Under the pieces are notes generated by a model, which did not search any database, was not told where the DNA came from, and was given only the letters and a program-made list of their open reading frames with translations. DNA of 64,000 bases from contig JAFRJJ010000023.1 of the NCBI GenBank assembly GCA_017432325.1, positions 1 to 64,000 of the forward strand, written 5' to 3'. A program made the translations under genes and the position numbers. Below, piece by piece: positions 57,076 to 64,000 of this stretch; within the stretch, counting starts at the first letter, position 1, and every line of letters begins with the position of its first letter. Source of the DNA: Solobacterium sp. GTDB taxonomy: Bacteria > Bacillota_I > Bacilli_A > Erysipelotrichales > Erysipelotrichaceae.

Positions 57076-57102
57076 AAAAATCGCATGATTATGCGATTTT
57101 TT
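57076..57102 (+). terminator. Original host terminator of tRNA-Ala, displaced by the prophage
   Basis: AAAAATCGCAT/ATGCGATTTTTT with a 4-base loop, three bases past attR. It stands exactly where the tRNA terminator would be if the prophage were excised. The rest of 57103-57300 is AT-rich with no feature I can support. Confidence 0.85.
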
Positions 57103-57300
57103 ATTATAAAAAGCAAACGTACAGTTCACATTCCCTGTGAAAATACGATTACCCGTCTAATTTTAGTTCCAATTTCGGAATATTTATTCCATTTGTTGAT
57201 ATTCTTTCCGATTTCGGAACATTATTTGAATTTTTATTGATTTTCAATAAGATACCGGTCCTGAAACGTTCGATACTTTTTTACCTCACTTCGGCATAGA

Positions 57301-57347
57301 AAAAGCCCTGGATTCTCACTGTTTCCGTGTTAAATCCATGGGCTTTT
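57301..57347 (-). terminator. Terminator of the SLH/CAP protein gene
   Basis: AAAAGCCC/GGGCTTTT with inner GGATT/AATCC pairing. It is 66 bases past the stop on the minus strand and has a T run there. Confidence 0.8.
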
Positions 57348-57412
57348 CTTGATTCAATCAACACGTGCATCGATTGTGGATTTTTCAAATCAACACGTTG
57401 ACTCATTCTGCT

Positions 57413-60256
57413 CTAATTACTGTTTTTCAGTGCATTATACCTTGCCAGGAAAGATACAATAGCAAGTCTGTTGCACGTATTCCACGGTCTGAACGTTCCG
57501 TCTGCCCAGCCGGTTGTAATATTGTTTTCTGACGCCCAGGAAATTGCTTTATCAAAATCAGCGTTTCCTGTCATGTCTGTGAATTCTGCCATCTTTGTTG
57601 GTGCAGGTTTTCCTGCCGCTCTCCACAGGAAGGTCATGACTGCCGCTCTGTTGCATGTATTCCAGGGGCGGAATGTGTTGTCTGCTTCCCAGCCCGTTGT
57701 AATATTGTTCTCCGCCGCCCAGGAAATTGCTTTATCAAAGTCAGCGTTTCCTGTCATGTCTTTGAACGTCGCCATCTTTGTCGGATCAGGTTTTCCGCTC
57801 AGTCTCCAAAGGAATGTTACAACTGCGGCACGGTTGCAGTTGGCTGAAGGTCGGAATGTGCCGTCATCATATCCACCGACAACTCCCCTTTCCACCATGT
57901 CATATACATAGTCGTAGTAGAACAAATCAGGATCTGTTACATCACTAAACAGTACTTTTATCGTACACTCCGCATGTAATCCTCCGGCTGTGTTTGCTGT
58001 GATCGTTGCGGTTCCGGGTGCTTTCCCTGTCACTTTTCCTGTTCTGCTTACTGCTGCAATACTTTCATCTGAAGAAGTCCATGTAATTGCTTTGTCTTCG
58101 GTTGCGTCTGCCGGATCATACTTAACACTTAATGTTTCTGTTTCCCCAATCACAACATTCATTGATTCACTATTGAATGATATGGATTCCAGAGGTACTT
58201 TAACAGTCACCTTGCAGGTGGCTGTCTTCGTCCCGACCAATGCAGTGATCGTTGTTGTTCCCGGACCGACTGCCGTGACTTTTCCGTTTGATACTGTTGC
58301 AACTGACTTATTACTGGATGTCCATGTAACTGTTTTGTCGTCTGTTGTATCTGCCGGTGTATACGTAACCTCCAGTGTCTCGCTCTTCCCTTTATCAAGA
58401 TTAAGAGATGATTTATTCAGTGCTATGGATTGCAACTGAATGATTTTTTGATCAACTGTCACATTTAGAGCGATGCTTCCTTTTAATTCATGGAATACGC
58501 CTTCATAAATGATTGATGCTGTTCCGGGATTTTTCGCAATGATCTGATCACCGATGACCACAGCAACATTTTCATTACTGCTTCTCACATTATTTACCGT
58601 CCCGGCAAAAATAGAGCTTTCACTGTTGGTATAAAAATAAGCCTCTGCTGAAGGAAGTTCTATCGACTCTCCCTTGTACAATCTGACTTCAGGCGAATCG
58701 TTATATATGTCATCGTTGAATTTCAAATAAAGTGACACTGTTTCTCTGTCAACATACACAGTATGTTCTTCTTCTGTATCCATATCTGTAATAGGAGTTT
58801 GAGTGACTATTTTATTATCAAATTCCTGTATCCAGTATTTTTTACCATTGTATTCAATACACGCCAGTCCAACGGCCATTGAATTCCTGTCAAGCATATC
58901 GCGCCTTTGCATCTGCCCGCTGTAAGATGAATTGTCTGCTTTCCAATATTCAAAAGCTTCTTCTGCAGTATCAAATCCATAACACATATTTTCATTCACA
59001 CCCGGTTCCATCAGCCTGGTATTGAATCTGCCGTCCGGAGTGCAATGTGTAATCGGATCATAGTATGAAATAATCTCTTTTGCCCGTGTCATTGCAAGGT
59101 ATTCCAGGTAGTAGTCGTATGTTAAAGAAGATACATTATAATACTGCTTTTCTGTATTGGAACTGTTCCATGCCCATGCTTCATCACCGGTACGGAAATC
59201 ATTGACCATATCAAACATTGATCTGGCTTCATCCTGATGATATACTGCGTGAATTGTAACCTGGAAGACTTTGTTTTCACTTTCAACAAAGCTGTGATCC
59301 CCTGCGGCCCATCTGCTGATACGGTCAATCATCCTGCTTTTATCGCATATACCGTTGCATCCGCTGATAAACTGCCGTTCTTCATCCATCAAAAAGGAAA
59401 CAGGATACAGTTTCCCGTTCAGTCCATATTCGTTAAAGAGCTGATATGCATATGAATAATTGGCATTGTAATTATCAGAAACCATAAGGTTCGGATGCCC
59501 TGCGATTACATCGGCCAATAATGACTCATGTTTTTCCTCTGTAAGCATTAAAACCGGTTTCAGAGATATGCCGGAATCAATCAGAGCTTCGCATTCAGTT
59601 ACCAGCTGTTCCGTATATTCAACCTGATTGCTTCCGAAAAAGATAAGCAACAGCATATCTTCACTGAAATCATCCGGCTTATAGGTAATTTCTCCCACTT
59701 TAATATCGACATCAAACGTGACGATTCTTTCGTTATAGTCAGGCAGATCATCCTGCAGAACATTATATGTATCTGTCTCTCCAAAACCTTCTTCTTCAAT
59801 CATCGGTACTGCGGGATCCTCATCGGGTTCCTCGTTCTCATCCGCTGTTTCAGACGATGATTCCTCTGCCTCATACTGTCCGTCAGCCGGAATCAGATCA
59901 TCTGCTTTTTCCGGATCAGATACTGCTTCTGACTCTGAATCATCTCTCTCAGTATCAGTTTCTTCATCTTCCAAAGGAACGTTTTCCTCAGCCTCAGCTT
60001 CATCCGGTTCAGAAATGATTTCTTCCTGATTCTCTTCTGTAACTTCATCTGTATTTACAGCAGATCCATCTTCTGTATGATCAGTATCAGTTACAGGTTC
60101 CGTTTCTTCGTTTGCTTCTTCAGGCGGAATCTCTTCGCTCACTTCAGTGACATGATCTGTTTCTGCTTCAAAGTCAGTTTCTTCCGCTGCTGCCGGGATC
60201 ACGTTTAACATCAGTAATACCGCAAACAACAATGTCATTGTTTTTTTCAGCTTCAT
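57413..60256 (-). CDS. Secreted surface protein: CAP, Big2 and SLH domains
   Basis: A 947-aa exported protein. Signal peptide at residues about 1-25 ('TMTLLFAVLLMLNVIPAAA'). Residues 26-150 are an acidic Glu/Asp/Thr-rich linker. About 170-320 form a possible thioredoxin-like fold with a CNGIC motif. About 330-470 match a CAP/SCP domain ('MFDMVNDFRTGDEAWAWN', 'ENMCYGFDTAEEAFEYW'). Two Big2 domains follow ('VTYTPADTTDDKTVTWTSS') and three SLH-like repeats end the protein ('FRPWNTCNRAAVMTFLWR'). The SLH part should anchor it to the wall. ATG 60256 follows GGAGATGG. Confidence 0.88.
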   Translation of the reverse strand: MKLKKTMTLLFAVLLMLNVIPAAAEETDFEAETDHVTEVSEEIPPEEANEETEPVTDTDHTEDGSAVNTDEVTEENQEEIISEPDEAEAEENVPLEDEETDTERDDSESEAVSDPEKADDLIPADGQYEAEESSSETADENEEPDEDPAVPMIEEEGFGETDTYNVLQDDLPDYNERIVTFDVDIKVGEITYKPDDFSEDMLLLIFFGSNQVEYTEQLVTECEALIDSGISLKPVLMLTEEKHESLLADVIAGHPNLMVSDNYNANYSYAYQLFNEYGLNGKLYPVSFLMDEERQFISGCNGICDKSRMIDRISRWAAGDHSFVESENKVFQVTIHAVYHQDEARSMFDMVNDFRTGDEAWAWNSSNTEKQYYNVSSLTYDYYLEYLAMTRAKEIISYYDPITHCTPDGRFNTRLMEPGVNENMCYGFDTAEEAFEYWKADNSSYSGQMQRRDMLDRNSMAVGLACIEYNGKKYWIQEFDNKIVTQTPITDMDTEEEHTVYVDRETVSLYLKFNDDIYNDSPEVRLYKGESIELPSAEAYFYTNSESSIFAGTVNNVRSSNENVAVVIGDQIIAKNPGTASIIYEGVFHELKGSIALNVTVDQKIIQLQSIALNKSSLNLDKGKSETLEVTYTPADTTDDKTVTWTSSNKSVATVSNGKVTAVGPGTTTITALVGTKTATCKVTVKVPLESISFNSESMNVVIGETETLSVKYDPADATEDKAITWTSSDESIAAVSRTGKVTGKAPGTATITANTAGGLHAECTIKVLFSDVTDPDLFYYDYVYDMVERGVVGGYDDGTFRPSANCNRAAVVTFLWRLSGKPDPTKMATFKDMTGNADFDKAISWAAENNITTGWEADNTFRPWNTCNRAAVMTFLWRAAGKPAPTKMAEFTDMTGNADFDKAISWASENNITTGWADGTFRPWNTCNRLAIVSFLARYNALKNSN

Positions 60257-60288
60257 CTTGTCCATCTCCTATATGTGTTGAGAATCTG

Positions 60289-62175
60289 TCAGTTCATACT
60301 GCTGTATCTTGAAAGGAATGATACGATTGCAAGTCTGTTGCAGGTGTTCCACGGGCGGAATGTTCCGTCTGCCCATCCGGTGGTGATTCCGTTTGCTACA
60401 CCCCAGCTGATTGCTTTGTCAAAGTCAGCGTTTCCTGTCATATCGCTGAATGAACTGTCGATCTCTGTTTCGGGTGCTCCCGCATATCTCCACAGGAATG
60501 TCATGATTGCTGCCCTGTTGCAGGTATTCCATGGACGGAATGTTCCATCTGCCCATCCTGTAGTGATCCCCTGCTCTGCTGCCCAGCTGATGGCCATATC
60601 AAAGTCAGGATTCCCGGTCATATCTTTAAACTCTGCCGTTGTTTCCGGTAAAGGCTTTCCGTTCAGTCTCCACAGGAACGTCACGACTGCCGCTCTGTTG
60701 CACGGATTGTACGGGCGGAATGTACCGTCTGTATATCCTCCTACTACACCCATGTCTGTCATGTCATATACATAGCTGTAGAAAAATTCACGGGGATCTG
60801 TAACATCTGTAAACTGGACTCTGAGATCACAGGATTCCGATTGATCACCGGCAACAGCTATCACAGTCGCTGTTCCGAGACCGACAGCAGTGACTTTTCC
60901 GTTTTCCACAATTACGACCGAGCTGTCTGTTGAGACCCATTTGATTTCGTGATCTGAAGGAAGCTGTGAAGGTTTCAATATTGCCTGATCACCAAGGGGT
61001 ATTGCTGCCGAAGAAGAATCCATTGATATTTCCTGAGGTTTATTCCATGTTTTCCATGTTATGGTTCCTGAATAATTCTGACGCTTATCAGCTGTCCATG
61101 TCGTATTGTCTTTCGGATAGTAGGCTGTGAAAGTATCTTCACCAAATGCACTCCCTTTAATATCAGGAGCATTCCCGTAAAAGACCATTTTTTTCAGATT
61201 GTAGCAATAGGTAAAAGCGCTGTTATCGATCAATTTTACCGATAACGGAATATTGATTTCAGAGAGAGAACTGCATTTAAAGAATGCACCGTCTCCGATG
61301 GATTCCAGTCCTTCCGGAAGCACAACTGTTTCAAGTCTTCTGCAATCTGAAAATATGCCGTTCGCCAATGATGTTACCTGTTCCGGTATTTTTGCGTTTC
61401 TCAGTCCCGAACATTCCAAGAATGCGGCATCCTCGATTATTGAAACATTCGAGGGGAGAAAGTCAATATCTGTAAGGCTGTAGCAACGGTAAAATGCCAG
61501 CATTTCAACTGTTTCCACGTCCGGAGATACAACTACATCTCTTAAGCTGCTGCATTCAAAAAATGTTCCGCGGGGAATAATCGTTATATTTTCGGATAGT
61601 ACTGCCCTCTGCAGATTTGAACATCCCTCAAACAGTCCTACACCGATATTGTTCACAGTATCAGGAAGCGTTACACTGTACAGATCTGTATTCTCCAGGA
61701 ATGTTTCATCTTCCATATCCGTAACTTCCAGTCCGTCTATGATCGATGGAACATCCAGATCATGATCTGTCCCATGATATCCGGTAATCGTTATCGTTCC
61801 CCGGTCATTTTTATAATAATCAAAGTCACTTACAGCACTGAGGTATACCTCGGTGTTATCCGAACCTGTATCTTCCTCTTCAGCAGATAACCCTGCCATA
61901 TGATCAGGTTCTTGTTCCTCATATTCCATGCTCAGACTGATTTCTTCTTCAGAGTCAGCAGTATTCTCCGCTGCTTCAGCCTCGTCGGTAATCTCTGTAT
62001 ATTCGGTATTTTGCTGTGGATCTTCAGTCTCCATGGGTGTTTCAGAAGATAATTCCTCCTGCTCTATGGTAACTTCCTCTTGAAACTCATCATCAGTATC
62101 TGTTTCTTCCGCACTGACCTGTATCAGTGACATAGCCATAGCAGCTGCACACAATGTTTTGACGATTATCTTCAT
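60289..62175 (-). CDS. Secreted surface protein: BspA-like LRR, Big2 and SLH domains
   Basis: A 628-aa exported protein. Signal peptide 'MKIIVKTLCAAAMAMSLIQVSA', then an acidic linker of about 90 residues. About 125-340 are LRR_5 repeats ('FLENTDLYSVTLPDTVNNIG', 'FFECSSLRDVVVSPDVETVE', 'FSDCRRLETVVLPEGLESIG'). A Big2-like domain follows ('KWVSTDSSVVIVENGKVTAV') and then three SLH-like repeats. LRR_5 proteins bind host or bacterial surfaces. ATG 62175 follows GGAAGGTG; TATAAT at 62206-62201 with TGT in front gives a leader of about 20 bases. Tandem with the preceding SLH protein. Confidence 0.88.
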   Translation of the reverse strand: MKIIVKTLCAAAMAMSLIQVSAEETDTDDEFQEEVTIEQEELSSETPMETEDPQQNTEYTEITDEAEAAENTADSEEEISLSMEYEEQEPDHMAGLSAEEEDTGSDNTEVYLSAVSDFDYYKNDRGTITITGYHGTDHDLDVPSIIDGLEVTDMEDETFLENTDLYSVTLPDTVNNIGVGLFEGCSNLQRAVLSENITIIPRGTFFECSSLRDVVVSPDVETVEMLAFYRCYSLTDIDFLPSNVSIIEDAAFLECSGLRNAKIPEQVTSLANGIFSDCRRLETVVLPEGLESIGDGAFFKCSSLSEINIPLSVKLIDNSAFTYCYNLKKMVFYGNAPDIKGSAFGEDTFTAYYPKDNTTWTADKRQNYSGTITWKTWNKPQEISMDSSSAAIPLGDQAILKPSQLPSDHEIKWVSTDSSVVIVENGKVTAVGLGTATVIAVAGDQSESCDLRVQFTDVTDPREFFYSYVYDMTDMGVVGGYTDGTFRPYNPCNRAAVVTFLWRLNGKPLPETTAEFKDMTGNPDFDMAISWAAEQGITTGWADGTFRPWNTCNRAAIMTFLWRYAGAPETEIDSSFSDMTGNADFDKAISWGVANGITTGWADGTFRPWNTCNRLAIVSFLSRYSSMN

Positions 62176-62358
62176 ATTAAAAACACCTTCCATGTTATCT
62201 ATTATAACAATTCTTCTGTCAGTCATTTTAACTTTTCGTCGATTATGTATGATTACCTGTCAAAACAGTATTCACTGCCCAACGCAGTGTTTTTCATACC
62301 GGTAGGACAGGGCATATTTGCCATATAACGTTGTTATCAACGTTTAAGGCGTTATAAA

Positions 62359-62378
62359 AGACAGCTCATGAGCTGTCT
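62359..62378 (-). terminator. Terminator of the Ntn-hydrolase/AKR unit
   Basis: A perfect palindrome AGACAGCTCA/TGAGCTGTCT is followed on the minus strand by TTTTAT. Confidence 0.75.
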
Positions 62379-62394
62379 CTGGTGTGATCTTAGC

Positions 62395-63057
62395 TTATGG
62401 TTTCAGGATCTTATGTCTGATCCAGCGTGCACCGTCCTTTGTAATGAGCAGCAGATCGATCGGTCCGCCGCATGTTGCGACTCCGTTTGCGAATCTCTGT
62501 GCCTTACAGTTAACGTCTACAATGAACTCCGCAAATTCGATGGCGTCCCTGAGATACATATGGTTCCAGTCAAATTCCATCTTCGGTTTGCCGTTGATCA
62601 GGTTTGTGATATGGGCAATGTCCCCGTTCCAGCAGGCACCGTATTTCCCTTTCCCTGATGTCCATGTATAGATCTCTTTGGCATTGACCCTGTACACTCT
62701 CTGTTCATTACCGACATATCCGCCGACAAAGAAGATCGTTGTGTTGTTGGGATCGATCGCTTTCAGGTTCTGATGCAGTTTTTCAACGACCGTATCAACG
62801 TTGTCATCATCCGTGATCTCTTTCTCACTGAAGTCTGACAGGTAATCTACGATATTCTGGTTGTTCTGCATCGTATTGCCTGTGAAGGAGATCCCGATCC
62901 TGTCTTTCAGCAGGAACAGTTTCTGTCCGTTGTCACTGATCGTGAACTTCTCGTTGATGATCCGTTCTTTGTCCTTGACGATCCTGGCACCGGTAATACG
63001 GCTGTCGGCAGCCATGGCTATGCCTTCCGGCACAAATACACATGATATTACACTCAT
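62395..63057 (-). CDS. Proteasome-like Ntn-hydrolase fold protein
   Basis: A 220-aa protein. Its N-terminus 'SVISCVFVPEGIAMAADSRITG' (quoted as a 20-odd residue block in part: VPEGIAMAADSRITG) matches the first strands of proteasome beta/HslV proteins, where 'GVxxAADSR' lies ten residues after the N-terminal nucleophile. Ser2, exposed after Met removal, aligns with Thr1. 'IGISFTGNTMQNN' and 'TTIFFVGGYVGNEQRVYRV' continue the fold. Too different from HslV to be named so; it may be a peptidase or an inactive relative. It is 5 bases downstream of an aldo/keto reductase gene. Confidence 0.7.
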   Translation of the reverse strand: MSVISCVFVPEGIAMAADSRITGARIVKDKERIINEKFTISDNGQKLFLLKDRIGISFTGNTMQNNQNIVDYLSDFSEKEITDDDNVDTVVEKLHQNLKAIDPNNTTIFFVGGYVGNEQRVYRVNAKEIYTWTSGKGKYGACWNGDIAHITNLINGKPKMEFDWNHMYLRDAIEFAEFIVDVNCKAQRFANGVATCGGPIDLLLITKDGARWIRHKILKP

Positions 63058-63062
63058 AGCTG

Positions 63063-63911
63063 TTACTCCTGATCATCCCAGTCCGGTTCCCATGCAAGGT
63101 ATCTCTGACGCATTGCGTCAGTGAATTCCTTGTACAGTGTACCGCTGTCCAGACCTGCGATCTGTTTCATATCCTCTTCGGTCAGGCAGAAGTCAAAGAT
63201 ATCGATATTCTCTTTGATATGAACGGGATTCTTGGAACCGGGCAGTACGGAGTTGCCGATCTGTACATGCCATCTGAGCAATACCTGTACAGGTGTTTTA
63301 TGGTACTTCTCAGCCAGTTCCAGAATAACCGGTTCTTCCAGCAGTTTGTGGTCTGCGTGTCCTAACGGATACCAGGCTTCCAGTATGATGCCTTCGCTCT
63401 TCAGGTATTCCCTCAGTTCATTCTGAGGAGCATACGGATGGTTCTCGATGGTAAGCAATGCCGGCTTGATGCGGAATCTTGAAGTAAATTCAGCGACCTG
63501 TTCCTTTGAGAAATTAGATAAGCCGATAGCCTTTGCCTTGCCTTCGTCTACCAATTCTTCAAAGCTTTCCCAGGCTCCGTATACATCCCCTACCGGATGA
63601 TGCAGCAGAAGCAGATCTGCATAGTCGATGCCAAGGCGCCTGTATGAGCCTTCCACAGCTGTCCTGACCCTTGTATAATCAGACGGCCATACCTTGACTG
63701 TGATAAACAGTTCTTCTCTCGGTACGCCGCATTTTGCGATACCCCTGCCCACTGCCTTTTCATTCTGGTAGGAGCTGGCTGTATCGATATGACGATAGCC
63801 GTTCTGTACGGCACATACGACCGCATCTTCCGCATCCTTGCCGAAGATACGGAGTGTGCCGAGTCCAAGTACCGGCATGTTCTGTCCGTTGTTCAATGTA
63901 AAGTATTCCAT
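63063..63911 (-). CDS. Aldo/keto reductase
   Basis: A 282-aa NADPH-dependent reductase of the AKR5 type (2,5-diketo-gluconate reductase-like). 'MPVLGLGTLRIFGKDAEDAV' starts the barrel, 'GYRHIDTASSYQNEKAVGRGI' holds the catalytic Asp and Tyr, 'ELFITVKVWPSDY' the Lys, and 'DLLLLHHPVGD' the His. 'GLSNFSKEQVAEF' and 'VLPGSKNPVHIKENIDIFDF' are cofactor-binding blocks. The substrate is unknown. A GGAGGC ribosome site precedes the ATG; the remaining 63912-64000 is its upstream region. Confidence 0.95.
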   Translation of the reverse strand: MEYFTLNNGQNMPVLGLGTLRIFGKDAEDAVVCAVQNGYRHIDTASSYQNEKAVGRGIAKCGVPREELFITVKVWPSDYTRVRTAVEGSYRRLGIDYADLLLLHHPVGDVYGAWESFEELVDEGKAKAIGLSNFSKEQVAEFTSRFRIKPALLTIENHPYAPQNELREYLKSEGIILEAWYPLGHADHKLLEEPVILELAEKYHKTPVQVLLRWHVQIGNSVLPGSKNPVHIKENIDIFDFCLTEEDMKQIAGLDSGTLYKEFTDAMRQRYLAWEPDWDDQE

Positions 63912-64000
63912 ATTGCCTCCTGTCAGATATTCAGCAGACTGATGAGATTGCGCAATTGAATATTCAGGCAGTTATTGAACTGGATCAATGTATTCAGTGT

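Overview
This window comes from a low-oxygen, gut-type member of the Bacillota. G+C is near 48 %. It carries superoxide reductase, beta-glucuronidase with a GPH transporter, BspA-like leucine-rich repeat and SLH surface proteins, and strong Shine-Dalgarno sites. The SLH repeat wording (CNRAAVVTFLWR) suggests an Erysipelotrichia-like organism, but that placement is an inference.

Left host segment (1-25036). An AT-rich GNAT acetyltransferase gene abuts a plsC-like acyltransferase that has lost its 5' end just before the catalytic HxxxxD motif. Next come an aldehyde dehydrogenase, desulfoferrodoxin, and a damage-inducible module: a dinB-type polymerase and its small partner, divergent from a LexA/HdiR-like self-cleaving repressor. 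queA-queH (queuosine synthesis) and an SDR follow. A glucuronide locus holds a GH2 beta-glucuronidase, a TM2 protein, a GPH symporter and a divergent AraC regulator. Then come a TetR unit, an RlmA-like methyltransferase, a 1016-aa Sel1-repeat protein, a 1054-aa TIR-transmembrane-beta-propeller protein, an XRE regulator, and htpG under two CIRCE operators. Four genes here have a -10 box exactly six bases before ATG and no ribosome binding site, the signature of leaderless mRNAs.

Prophage (25075-57073, insertion of about 31.96 kb). A cos/HK97-type siphovirus is integrated in the 3' part of a tRNA-Ala(CGC) gene, flanked by 39-bp attL and attR. Almost everything is on the minus strand. Read from attR the order is: integrase; two opposite-strand genes; a control region with three copies of a 79-bp element and a structured RNA; SSB-like protein, HNH endonuclease, primase and VapE helicase; an iteron-rich probable origin; small genes; a short MetK-like enzyme and RusA; a late regulator; HNH; a ParB-methyltransferase fusion; terminases, portal, protease, capsid and connectors; tail genes including a -1 frameshifted chaperone pair; collagen-like and LRR fibres; lysis; and, after a terminator and behind its own -10 box, a four-gene conversion cassette led by a membrane-anchored DEDDh exonuclease. 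No CI-type repressor is recognisable.

Right host segment (57074-64000). It begins with the original tRNA terminator, now 32 kb from its gene. Two tandem secreted SLH proteins (one with CAP and Big2 domains, one with BspA-like LRRs), a proteasome-like Ntn-hydrolase protein and an aldo/keto reductase follow.

The most promising undescribed items are the 79-bp three-copy element with its neighbouring structured RNA, the conversion cassette, the prophage MetK next to a phage methyltransferase, and the TIR/Sel1 pair.
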